A stretch of DNA of 64,000 nt, taken from assembly GCA_032358165.1 (NCBI GenBank), contig JAALGY010000033.1:1612001-1676000 (forward strand), written 5' to 3'. The notes below the pieces were generated by a model. It saw only the letters and a list, made by a program, of their open reading frames with translations. It was not told where the DNA came from and searched no databases. Of the stretch, positions 31,692 to 43,121 are shown in pieces (positions within the stretch are counted from its first letter, which is position 1; each line of letters begins with the position of its first letter). The DNA comes from Diplosphaera chodatii (Eukaryota; Chlorophyta; Trebouxiophyceae; Prasiolales; Stichococcaceae). The position numbers and the translations under genes were made by a program.

Positions 31692-32795
31692 CTAGTGCAG
31701 GAACTCTTCGGAAATCATCTCGACCCACTCGTTCTCCAGCTTGAGGGCCCAAGTTGTGGGATCTCGTGACATCTCGAGGGAAGGCCTGCAACAGCAAAGC
31801 GTCATATGCTGCTTGCATATGCAGATATCCTATTGCAGCTGCGTGCAATTGCAAACCAGCCGACATGCCAAATTTCTCACCAGTGGTTAACTTTGACAAA
31901 GTGCCCAGGCCTTCCCTGCTTCGTCTGCAGGAGAGTCATCGCTGGTTGGAGACAAGCTTTGACACATTATAATGCTTGATTGGTTTGGATGCTGGTTGTC
32001 ATGTTGCGCGGGGCCTGCAGATGCTCACTTTTGTGAAGCGCCAGCGGTCTTCATGGTCTGAGAAGAAAGGGTCTCCATCGTCGCAGGTGATGCTGCCGTC
32101 AGGGTGATAGTACCGCTTCATCATGGGGCCGCGGCGGTTCCAGTATGGGTCGTGCTCAACGAAGAACGAGCCGGCGCTGAGCTTGAACCTGCGAAGGCAC
32201 AGGGCACAGCGACATAAGGCGGCATGCCTTCAGGGTCTAATGACTCGGCCTTGACCATGGTGTCGTTCGAGATGAATGAGCATTGCTGCCGTACCTGAAC
32301 AGCCAGCGAAAGCCGCAGAGCTCTGGCATCGTGATGTGCTGGGCTGCAGCATGCCGCAGCGACTGCACGTACGCCTGTGCATACGTCAGGCTGCCCGCAA
32401 CAGCCAGCTGCCGCGCAGGCACGTACACCTTGCCGTGCCAAAGATCCTGCATCACGGGCCGCAGGCAGTCAAGCATGCCCACGCCTGAAGAACAAAGCAT
32501 ACATTTGATGCTGTTCGTGATCATGCCGTTCACCCACCTCGCAGTGGGGCTTCCATAGCGCAGCTGACAGCGCCACGTCCCGCCAGGTGCTGCACACACT
32601 CGCGCACCCAGCGAGCTCGCGCGGCGTCAGGAACTTCAGCACCTCCTCGAGCATGTCCCGCTGCAGGATGGCCGCCATGCCCCTCGCTGTGTTGCTCCTG
32701 GTGACCGGCCGCGTCGATGCGTGCCGGCTGATGCGCTGCAGGCTGGGGGCCTTGCCACTGGCCTCGGTCACGCCCCTGCCCCGTCTCCCACCCAT
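31692..32795 (-). CDS. F-box protein
   Basis: This is a likely substrate receptor of an SCF ubiquitin ligase. Exons on the minus strand are 32534-32795, 32295-32484, 32029-32188, 31881-31924 and 31692-31785, giving 249 residues from the ATG at 32795. A basic N-terminus precedes the F-box (MLEEVLKFLTPRELAGCASV, then CSTWRDVALSAALWKPHCE). The remainder is a conserved-looking globular part with WHGKVYVPARQL, FFVEHDPYWNRRGPMMKRYY, HPDGSITCDDGDPFF, GRPGHFVKVNHWPS and LEMSRDPTTWALKLENEWVEM. I do not recognise this C-terminal family by name. Exon 5 is 44 nt. A further upstream exon (32,930-33,090) may extend the N-terminus. Confidence 0.8.
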
Positions 32796-33307
32796 CTGGA
32801 ACCCAGTCGCACCGCAGGTCCTCGTGCCTAGCACATGTTGCTTCGGCACGAATAGCACCTGTGTGACATGCAATGATCGCAACGCCTGGCTGAGCGTGCG
32901 CAGGTAGACCGCAACTCCAAGATGACAAAACCGTCTCAAACTGGCTCGCCAAGTGGCGCAGGGTTCTGATGTGGAAGCTGTGCTTCCAGCTCTGCCAGCG
33001 ACTTGATGCGCACTTGATCATCGGTTGTGCTGCGTCCTGCAGCAGTCTCATAAGGTCCTCGCTACGCCATCCAAGCTCTACTGAATCACCCATCATGCGA
33101 TCGACACGATGTAACGATGCAACGCCATGCTCCTAGTCACAGCTTTTCGAGGAGTCATTCACAGGACGTGTTTGCTCATCGGGTGCCAGCAGTGGCCTTC
33201 ACCGTATGCGTCCCAGACGAAGCAGCGCATCTCTGTGCCCCTGAATTGCTTGGCAAGGACCATAGTCCTTGTGATGGCCCCGCATCATCAACACAAGGTC
33301 TCGAACT
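32796..33307. promoter_or_regulatory. Divergent upstream region F-box / JmjC demethylase
   Basis: This should hold both promoters. A minus-strand frame around 32,940-33,030 could be a further F-box exon; the link is unproven. Confidence 0.35.
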
Positions 33308-36300
33308 TTGCACACACGCAGCCGCAGCAGTGAAGCAAATGCCGGGTGGCCTGCGCAGTCAGCGCAAGCCCGGTCCTGCTGCGGCGGGAAAGGCGCAGCC
33401 GCCATGCTTGCCACCATTGCCAGGTGCAGCTTGCATTCGTCTCCTGATGCTCCATCAGGGCATGTGTTCCACCTGCAGTGCACAACTGGCATGAATACTG
33501 CTTTGCTGCCTGCAGATGACGTCAAAGGTGCAGCGGCACCGACAGCAGCACCTGCCCGACTCTGTCAGCAGCCAGCAAACATGCGGGTTGGCACTGCTGC
33601 ACGCGCTGCGGCATCCTCCTCTGCACGGAAGCTGCATGGAGTCGTACGCGCGGCGGCACCAGCGCTGGCGGCGGCATCAACAGCCAAGTCGGCAGGCGGC
33701 GCAAGTGCAGGGCGCCTGCCGCAGGGCCACTCGGACGCAGCCACCCGCTCGCCACAGCAGGCTGCGGCCGTGTCAGGGCCTGGACCCTCAGGCGTGCGCC
33801 CCCAGGAACCCAGCAGCCCCGCGCACCAGGGGCAGCTGTCGCCGAGGCGCCAGTCTGCGCGCAACTGCGAGCAAAAGGCGGCAGACGCAGAGGCAAGGCT
33901 GCAGCAGCTGGTGCGCGGCAAGCAGCAGCCTGGCGCGGCAGGGGCGGGGTCACAAATGATGGGGCGCCGGCAGCAGCAAATGCCACTGAATGGCAGTCCA
34001 GCTGGTCACAGCAGTGCAGCAGCCCCTGCGCCTGCAAAGCGGCAGGCCGCAGTGCCTGTGCCAAATGGCGCAGCGCCAGCAGGAGGAACGTCACGGCACA
34101 CTTTGGTGGCAGGAGCCCCAGCGGTGGCATCGAGGAAACCCCACGGCAAGCTCGACGAGCAGGCTTGGCGGGATGCGCTTGCTCGAGCGGCAACCATTGA
34201 TGAGCTGCCGCCGCGTCCCACCACCGAGCGGCTGCGGGCGCTTCGCGACCAGAAGAAACAGCAGTTGATGCAGCAGGCTCAGACGGCAGGGCCGACTGCT
34301 GGCAGCGCAAAGCCAGCCAGGAAAGGGCGTACGCCTGCGGTTGCCACGCCTTCAGCTGCAGCTGCCCCCGCCGCGGAGGGTGGCAATGGCATGGCCACCC
34401 CAACCTTAGCACCATCGAGACTCCCGGCCAGACCACGGCAGCACTGCCGCCGAGATCCTGTTGTCGCAGAGCTCGCTGATGCAGCTGCACTGCTGGCGGC
34501 ACCAGAGCCAGCGCTCGCGAGCCGGCTGCGCAGCGCAGATGCCACAGCCAGTAGAGTGGTCGGCACGCAGCCGGCAGTGGCGCGGCCAGTGCAGCCTGGT
34601 GCAGGCGCAGCAGCCGTGCCGCCGCCAGCAGCGCTGCTCGCTACCGCCGTCAAGGCAAAGCCAGCAAGCACGCGGACTGCCCAGGCGCAGGGCGCTGCAC
34701 CTGCAGAGGAAAAGGCCGCTGCAGTGCCGCCTGCTCATGCCAAGCGCGCCACAGCTGCAGATGGCAGTGCTACCCCGCAGCCGAGGCAGCCCAGGAGCAG
34801 AGCCACCACCGCGCGTGGCCATGCGGCGGCGGCTAGGCAACCCGCACAGTCTGCTGCACAGGTGACTTTCTGCACACTGGTTCAACTCAAAACTGCAGAG
34901 ACGCCAACGTGCCTACACAAACGTACTGCGGCAGAGACGGTGTCACAAGTGCACGAGACCTTGCAGGAAAGCAAGCGACGGGGAGCTGGACGCGCGATGG
35001 ACGCCTCTGCACAGCCGGGCGGTGCAAAGCCAGTCGACGCACCCGAGCCTGCAGGTGATACAACTTTTTGCTTCCCCTGCTGTCTGAGTTCCAGTGGCAC
35101 CTGGTTATGCTGTGTTGGCCATGAGCTTTGAGGCTGCTCACTGCATGGTCAGCACCACATGCCCAGGCACTGAATATGCAGTGAGCCTTCCAGGTGATCA
35201 GGCGCGAGCGCCTGCTGGAATCAAGCGGCAGCGGCAGCTGGGTGCAGGAGATGAGCAGCCGCAGCGCCGTGTCCGCCAGAAGGTTGCACCCAGACGGCAT
35301 CACAACATTGCTCAGCTGCCGCTACCAAAGCCGGGGCCACACCCTGAGCCTGTTCAGCTGGTCTTTGGCCCTGTGCGACGATCAGCATTACAGCAGCAGC
35401 AGCCACAGCAGCAGCGGCAGCGGCAGCGGCAGCGGCACCGACAGATTGGCGCAGCAGTCGGCAAAGGCAGCTCACATGCGGCTGTGGCGCCAGCGTCGGC
35501 GACAAACGGCGTGCCCCTGCTGGGATCGGCAGCGGTGCCGCCTCCGGCTGCCCCGCCACAGGCTGCCAGTGCGGTGCCAAAACCAGACGCAGCAGCTTTG
35601 GAGGCCCCGCAGGGTCGACGCTCATCCAGCCGTCCACGTAAGCCCGTCACGTACCGCGAACAGCATGATGACGACCATGCGCAGCTGATGGAGGAGGACA
35701 GAGGCGCTGGCAGACCAGCCCGCAAGCGGCAGGCTGCAAAGCCGACCGGCAGTGGTGATGCCGCCACACCACAGCCGCCGCACTCCCCGCCAGCAGTCGC
35801 GCGCAGGCAGCACACGGGCACCGGCAGCACCGGCATGGACGCTGTCAATGCCCTGTTTGGCATCAAGGTGTCCACGAAGGAGCTGCGCGACGCGTTGGGG
35901 CCAATCCCACCGTGCTACTGGCTAGACAGTCGGCCTGACCCTGTCACGCACCCGCTTGTCGCGCAGGTGAATGGCCTTGAGCAAGCAATGCAGTAGTCCT
36001 GCACCGGTGTCACATCCCAAGTTGACACATCTCGCAACACCAGCTGAATCATGGATAGGCAGACTGGCAGTTGAAGGGTGCCGCTGGCATGTTTTGCAGG
36101 ATGACAGGTGCCTCGAAAACGGACGTCAGCACATTGAGGCCCTGGTCGGCAAGTGGCAGCAGGAGCAAGTCATGCAGTGGCTGCGCTTCCACCACCTTGG
36201 TCACTGCAGCGAGGCCTTTACCGATGTCACGGGCCAGGTGAGGGGCATGGCCATGCATTGCATGATCATGCAATCACCTGATGCAAGCTGGAAACTGTGT

Positions 36301-39300
36301 GACAGCTCTCGTGGTGGGTGATTTGGATGCTTCGAGGGACCGTGCAGGACCTGCGGAGGTGGATGCTCGTTCGCGACAAGGAGAGGGCAGCAGCCATCAG
36401 GTCGGAGCTCCGTTGCCACACCACGTCAGCGGACCTGCAGAAGCTCCTCAAGGTTCACCGGGTGCGCCAAGTTTGCAGCATGTCAGGGTCGTCCCTCATG
36501 CATTCGTGCATATTGTGCTGCAAAGAGGATAGCTGCTTGAGGTTGCGCATGTGATGTGCACCAACCCTGTGCTCAATTGCATGGCAGGTCTGCTTGACAT
36601 GCCATGACTGCCAGCGTCCGACGCTTGCACACCCCTGCAGCCAGGAGGGATGCAGTAAGACATTCTGCGAGAGGTCTGTCTTCTGCTCGACTGCTGCCCA
36701 AAGCCCCCTTCGATGTCGTGAATCGCAGCAATTGCATTGACGCAGAAGGTGTTGCTCCTGTAGTCCGCTGTTAGTGCTGTCTGCACAGCTGTGCGTGTCG
36801 ATCGTATTTGCTGTGTGCAGGTGTATCATCTATCGCTTTGGGTTCCTGCTGACCGAGACGAATGTGGCAGATGAGGTGCTGGAGGCGTTCTGCAGCGGGA
36901 CATGCCCACCTTGTGCCAACATCTGCAACTGCGCAGTATGTCCCTATGCATCAGTAGTGTTCCACGCTCCACTCCATCTCTCTTGCTTTGGCTCGTCCTG
37001 ATTGAGACTGAAGTGGCATCATATGGCATATCGAATGCAGTGTCAGCAGCATGGCTGGCTGTGCGCAGCGCTACATGTGCATGAGTTGGCTCTCAGGGCC
37101 CACGGCGGCGCCTTGAGCCTGTGGAACTGCTCTGCTTGCAGAAGCACCTCCGGGTGGAGCAGGGCTACCAGCCGCCCGCCTACTCGGAGGCGCAGCTGGC
37201 GGAGTTTGCGCGGCACCAGATGCGGCTGCTGGTCCCCACCGCCCGCAATTACGCAGCCGCTGAGGAGCTTGAGGTGCAATGTTTGCTTTGCTTCAGGACT
37301 GTTTGCTGTCTCGTCAATATAAGATTGGAGCTGATGCTTTGCTGGCAGCGCGCATAGCCACATGCATGTGAGGCCTTAGGGGAAACCATGTTGCATGAGC
37401 AACCCATGTTACCAGGCTTGGCCTACTGTGTGCATTGAGCGGGGTCGAGTGCTGCAGAGCGAAGACACGATGCCTGATGCCCTGTCTCCTGGTGCTGCTC
37501 GCAGGCGGCACGTGATGGGCTGCAGCTGCAGCACGTGGCATACCAAAAGCCCTCCAACGAGCGCATGCTGTGCGACAGGCAAGTCCCACAACAGCTCGTC
37601 ACCAGCACCACATGTGTAAACCCGCCAGTGGTTGATGCATCGTGGCAGCCTTGCCGGTAAAACTTCGTACTTCATACTTCCTTGAACTTTCTTCGAACTC
37701 TTTGCAGGTGCTCAGCGTCACTGGCAAACATGTTTCGAACATGCAGTGGCGACTGCGGCTATGACCTCTGTGTCAAGTGCTGCACCGAAGTGGCAGGCCC
37801 GCCAGGGGAGCAGAAGCAGGTGGGCCTGCAGGCGGCTCATCTGCACCTGCTTCGCTACCCATCTGCCTGCCGGTGGTGCATGTTCGAGGTGCTTGCCGTG
37901 CTGCTGCAGGTGCAGTGTGGCGTGTGCAAGGGTCCAACAAAGCTGCTCAGGCTGCTGAAGGATGATGTGCTCGCGGCGTGTCAACAGCTTGAGCAGGTGC
38001 GCCCGTGTGCTGCAGCCCTGGAGTTGCTGTTTCTTGGTAGCTGAGCCGGGGAACGCGAGTGTAGCCAGATTGGCCAGTGATCCCGATGCACAGCAGTCCA
38101 GCTGCCACCGCCGTAGGACACCTCCTCTGAGCTGCCGATGTGGCGGTGGAAGGACCGAGACACGCTGTCAGCCCCATCAACTCCAGCGGGCGGCGCCGTC
38201 AGGCAGAGCGGCGGCGATGATGGCACCAATGGCACGGCTGGCAGCCAGCCTGGCCGCCTGGCTCAGGCCGCCAGGGCGTGGAGCCAGGGCCCGTGCAGCA
38301 GCAGCGGGGCAGCTGGCAGTGGGGCATGCCTGCGCAATGGGAACAGGCTCGGCTCCGTGGATGCAGAGTCGGCAGGCACGGACCCGGTCTCTGGAGGTTG
38401 CCCTGCAACCAACGGCGCGGTGCCGCTCCAGCCGCCGACACCGCCACAGCTGTCGCTGTCACCACAGCTGCTCATGCCGCCAGCACTGATGGCGCCAACG
38501 GCTCCTGGCCGGGACATGCTGCCAGCTGAGGCGCAGACAGCGGCGTTGAAAGCGCAGGCCGACGTACACGGTGCAGCACTGCTCCGGGACGGCGGGTCAG
38601 CTGCGCAGGCTGCGCCAGCAGCAGACGCGCAAGTGCAGCCCAGGGCGCCGGTGCCAGACCTGAACCTGCCGCCAGACGACTTAGTGCCCCTGGATGACCA
38701 GGCGCCCCCGGCCAAGAGGCCGCGTGCGGATGCGCAGGACAGCCGGCAGCGGCCACCGCCGTCGCCACATGCACAGCAGGCGGCGGTGGACTTGCCAGCC
38801 CTCACAGTGGTCACCACGCATGGCCCTGCGGTGGCACCCTTCAGCAGCCGCCACTGGCATGAGCAGATGCCAGAAGAGGTCAGCGTGTTGAGCTCATGTG
38901 CCTCACAACTCCTGTGTGAGCATGTGCAGTCGGGGTGTCACGCACTGGCTCAACAATGGCACAGACTTTCGTGCTCAAACACCTGCCCAAATGCCTGCGC
39001 GGGCGCCCGCAGCTGATCGTCGTGTTAGTATGAACATCCAGGAGATACGCCTCTCAGCGGAAAGGGAGCCGGGTGCCTACAACTATCTGTGGACGCCGGA
39101 CGCCAGCCAGGATGCGGAGGGCAATCCGGAGCGTGGCAAGTTCACCCTGTAAGCTTTGCTGCGCTCAGTTATGTGACGGGCAGGGGTGTGGCTTGCACCT
39201 TGCCTGCAGTCTCGCCACCAGGATTTACTACAGCAGGCGTATCTGTGCTGCACCACACTCAGAAGCATATCCTGCATACATGATCACGATCTGCACACCT

Positions 39301-41959
39301 TGTCACGAACTACATGCCTATCACGAAGTGACAATCGACATGCCAAAGCCCAGCACCAGACCAAAAGTAAATTGCAGGCTGGCTGTGCGCCAATCTCTTC
39401 TGACCCGAGCTCTCTGGTGGCGCAGGCAGGCGCAGCAGCACATGCGGCGGGGCGCGCCCTTCATTGTGCGCAACTGCAGGAAGCGCATGAACTGGGACCC
39501 TAGCTGCATGAACCGCGCCCTCAAGGACACGTCGCCTGTCGATCTTGAGGTTCGGCGATTGTGACTGAAACCTCGGTCGTGCACGAAGGTCACTCTTCGT
39601 GGTTAGCACGGTGGCTCGTACTCAAGTGTTGCAGAGCACGGAACCAGCCTCAGGTTGACCAGTCGTGCATGGCCCGCACAGGTGCTGAACTGCAGCAAGG
39701 GGTTTGAGCTCCAGTATCTGAAGCGCCACCACTTCTTCGAGTACTACAAGGACCAGGTGCCGTCTGCTGTTGCTGCCCACCCCATGTGGCGGTCCCCCCG
39801 CACGTCTGCTGCAAGATGCGTTGGGTATGTGTGTGACTGAGACATGATGGAAGCAGGTGACCTGCCCAGCCGTCGCAGCTTGTCAGGTACACGCTCAGGT
39901 GTTTGCACACCGTGTGGATGCTGGTCACCACAGGTGAGGGGCAAGAAGCAGCTGCCCGCGGAGGATGGCACCAGCACCTGCGCCATGCTGAAGCTGAAGG
40001 ACTGGCCGCCCGACAGCGACTTCCACAGGGAGCTGGTCCGCCACAACCAGGTGGCCCCCCTCCCCTTCCTGCTGCTGTGTCTGGCCCCGTGTATTCGACC
40101 CCCTGGAGGTAGGTGCCCTCGATGCTTGTGTTTCAGAAGCAGGTTTGCTGCAGTACAGTGCCATGTGATGGGCTTCACAAGCAATGCCTCGCTGTTTGTG
40201 CCCAGGATTTCCTGGAGATGCTGCCCCTGAAGGAGTACACGCACCAGGCGGGGCCCCTGAACCTGGCCGCGGCGCTGCCGTCCACCGCCATCAAGCCCGA
40301 CCTGGGCCCCAAGTCCTACATCGCCTACGGCCGGTACGCAGTAGACCTCTGTGCACCTGGCACGGGGGCTGCAGCCTGCTTGAGAGCCAGCTTCTGCGCA
40401 ATTGACTGGTTGCAAAGCACCATCGTTCCGATGCCTTGCATACATGCTGCGGCGTGCGCAGTCACCTGGCCAATCCCTGATGATTGGCGTTCACTCGTGT
40501 GTGCTGCTGTGTCAACAAAGAACAAGGCGTCCACACTGCGGTTGCCCTGCTGTGGTCCAGGGAGGAGGAGCTGGGGGACGAGGGCGACTCGGTGACCAAG
40601 CTGCATTGCGACCTGAGCGACGCGGTCAACATCCTGGTCCACATGCAGCCGACGCCCGGCGCGGGGCCTGTCAAAGCGCGCTGCGGCCGCGGCAGCCGCT
40701 GGGTGCTGCCTGGGTGCGCACAGCCGCCGGTGCCCCGCAGCCTGTGTGTTGTAGGCCTGCATGGAGCCGACTGTTGCCTGCAGCAGTCCAGGCCGCCTGC
40801 AGGCGTGGTGCCAAGTGTACGACCTGCCATCTGTGAGACAGCAGCAGAGATGGTGGCCCTGCATGGCAGTGGCCATGCGCCGCCGCAGCAGCAGCACAGG
40901 TCATGCGGGTCGACTGTCTGAACAGGCTGGACGACGTGCAGAGCTTGCGGCGCAGGTACGGCGGTGCGGGGGCCGTGTGGCACATCTTCCGGCGGGAGGA
41001 CACCCCCGCGCTGCGCGCCTACCTGGAGCGCCACTGCACCGAGTTCACGCACCGCGGCCGCCGCCTGCAGCCCTGTGACGTGGACCACTACATCCACAGC
41101 CAGGTGCTGCAAGATGCTGATGGTGCTAGGAAGCTTGCCAACACCCGCGCCGCCCAGCGGCATTGGAGCACTGCCGAGCCTTGAGGAAAATACTGTCTTG
41201 AGCTGTGAAACGGTATACCCCTCCCCCTTAGGCGCCCTCTCATCACTTTGCCGCACGCAGGCGTTCATGCTGACGGCAAAGCACCGGGCCGCGCTGAGGG
41301 CGGAGTACGGCGTGGAGCCGTGGCACTTTGAGCAGTACCCCGGCGAGGCGGTGTTCATCCCGGCCGGCTGCCCCCACCAAGTCCGCAACCTGCGCCCCTG
41401 CATCAAGGCGCGCCGGCCATGCCCCTTGGGCAATGCAGATTCGCAGTGTCATACGTGTCATGACGCTCTGCTACTTGCCTGTAGTTCAAGCTCGTGTATG
41501 TGACATTTTGGCGCAGGCACTGGGCATGCCTGTTGCACAGTGAGACATGGACGCCGGTATGTATACACTGAGATTGCTGCCGGATGGTGCGCAGGTTGCC
41601 ATCGACTTTGTGTGCGCAGAGTCGGTTGGGGAGTGCCTGAAGCTTGCGGAGGAGATGCGGGAGCTGTGCAAGCAGCCTGGGCATGCCGCCACGCCCGCCC
41701 CAGACCGGTGTGGCAACTCACCGCCCGCATCATGCTGACTGTGCACCTGTGAAGCTGAGAGCTGACCATGCACAGCACCTGCATCCATGTTTCGCTGCCT
41801 GCTGAATGCTGGGCCCCAGTGTCGATTGTTGTTGATTGTAGGCAGCACGCCGACAAGCTGCAGGCGCAGCTCATGATCCTCTCGGCAGTGGACAATGCGG
41901 TGAAGCGCTTGACACGCAGCGCTCAGAAGGAGTGTGTGCTTGCTGACTCAAAGACATAG
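33308..41959 (+). CDS. KDM3/IBM1-type JmjC histone H3K9 demethylase
   Basis: This is a nuclear Fe(II)/2-oxoglutarate oxygenase predicted to remove H3K9 methyl groups. Exons: 33308-34861, 34967-35054, 35194-35966, 36100-36237, 36348-36461, 36588-36673, 36821-36935, 37142-37273, 37505-37578, 37708-37819, 37910-37996, 38117-38878, 39042-39148, 39426-39549, 39682-39756, 39934-40050, 40206-40333, 40561-40669, 40900-41103, 41261-41407, 41595-41707, 41842-41959 (up to 1,758 residues). The first 800 residues are Ala/Gln/Pro-rich. Then come a 4CXXC_R1-like finger ([18 protein letters not shown]), a second cysteine cluster ([15 protein letters not shown]) and the JmjC domain with [27 protein letters not shown] (His at 40604, Asp at 40610) and [13 protein letters not shown] (His at 41375), so the iron ligands are intact. 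GC donors follow 37578 and 41407. The true start may be at a later ATG (33491 or 33581). Confidence 0.88.
35391..35438 (+). repeat. CAG/CGG-rich triplet tract in the demethylase coding region
   Basis: Runs of CAG followed by CGG-CAG encode a Gln then Gln/Arg tract. It lies within exon 3 of the JmjC gene. Confidence 0.8.
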
Positions 41960-42326
41960 TTGCAGATCGCGTGCACTCCCTCAGGAAGTGGGCCCGGGTG
42001 TACCTGTTGTAGAATAAGGTTGAAGTATAACAGCGTCAGCACAGATGTTTGGGATGTGTGCATCATTCGATGCAGGTGGTCTCGCTTGTGAACAAGCTGC
42101 AGTGACATAGTCAGGTTTGCACACAAGGTGTGTCAGCAGCAGCAGCAGCAGTTGGGCTTCTTGCATGATGTGATCCACCAATGAGGAATGGTCCTGCAAT
42201 TCGCAGCCTTCTTGCACCTCCTCGGCTGCAGTTTCGTACACACTGCGTATGCAACCTTCTTCTGACCATGAGCATCTCAACCAAGGTCAGGTAACACCGT
42301 AGTAGTCAAGCTTCTCACACAAGACC
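41960..42326. other. Convergent intergenic region with a (CAG)6 tract
   Basis: Two 3' ends meet here. A perfect (CAG)6 microsatellite lies at 42134-42151. No gene is visible. Confidence 0.5.
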
Positions 42327-42715
42327 TCAAGTCGTTTTGGGCTTGCTCTCTGCTTCCAGGGCCAGCTGTGCACGCCGCTTATCATCCGCTTTGCCCCAGA
42401 AGTATATCCGGACCGCCAAACCAACCAGACCCAACACGTAGGCGGCGATGACCTGCGCGCATTGCGACATGTGGATATGGTGTAGGTAGTACACTAACTC
42501 GCACGGACCAACGTCACATATCACTCTGGACTCACAGAGCAGTGCTGATCCCAGCTAGCTACTGCTGCGGCACATGGCGCCGGAATAGATTTAGCTGGGG
42601 ATTAGGTGCTGCTCGCTCAAGAAAGGGGGCCTACCCATGTGATGATGTTGTCCGCTCTGAGACCGAGCACTGCGTCCACCAGATCCCTTGGCACCTGCGA
42701 CCACCGAACTGTCAT
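42327..42715 (-). CDS. Small single-span membrane protein, unknown family
   Basis: Two exons (42635-42715 and 42327-42452) encode 68 residues. The N-terminal half is amphipathic (RWSQVPRDLVDAVLGLRADN). One transmembrane helix follows (WVIAAYVLGLVGLAVRIYFW), then a basic and polar tail ending ESKPKTT. The splice joins the sequence exactly at the start of the helix in phase 0. I do not recognise the family. Size and layout resemble small subunits of mitochondrial or plastid membrane complexes, but that is only analogy. The first ATG in frame was taken as the start. Confidence 0.55.
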
Positions 42716-43121
42716 GCTGTGCGGGCACCCACTCGACGATGCAGGCTCCGCTGTTGCTGCAGATCGGCCAGCGAGCTTCCGAACCAATTGCAGTGTCACG
42801 ATCAGTGCAGCACACTTTTGCAACTAGGTTGGACGAGTCTCCGAGCAGCAAAGTTGTTGTCTTCAAGATCTTTCAGCAACATGCACAACAGGCACGTTCG
42901 ATCCACAGGCACAGTTGTCTTGACTGCTAATAAACCAGATGTATTGGATGAGTTGAACGCTGTAAGGCGACCAATGCCAGTGCCAACGTCGCTGGTCTCA
43001 ATTTAGGTTTCGTGCTGCATGTTGCATGTTCCAAGAAATTAGGCAAGATGCTCCTGAACGCAAATCCCGCCCGTCACTAGTTTGGCTATACACCATTCAT
43101 TCACAAAGTAGCTGCTCGTGG
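42716..43121. other. Intergenic region between small membrane protein and NTF2-like membrane protein
   Basis: This contains the promoter of the small gene and the 3' UTR of the next minus-strand gene. Nothing else is seen. Confidence 0.4.

Noticed and set aside
33522..34502. 326-codon open frame antisense to the demethylase N-terminus
   Set aside because: It mirrors a GC-rich Ala/Gln-rich coding exon; residues are low complexity and no splice or family signal supports it.
42134..42151. (CAG)6 tract considered as part of a CRISPR-like or coding repeat
   Set aside because: It is a simple microsatellite in an intergenic region, with no spacers and no open frame of interest.
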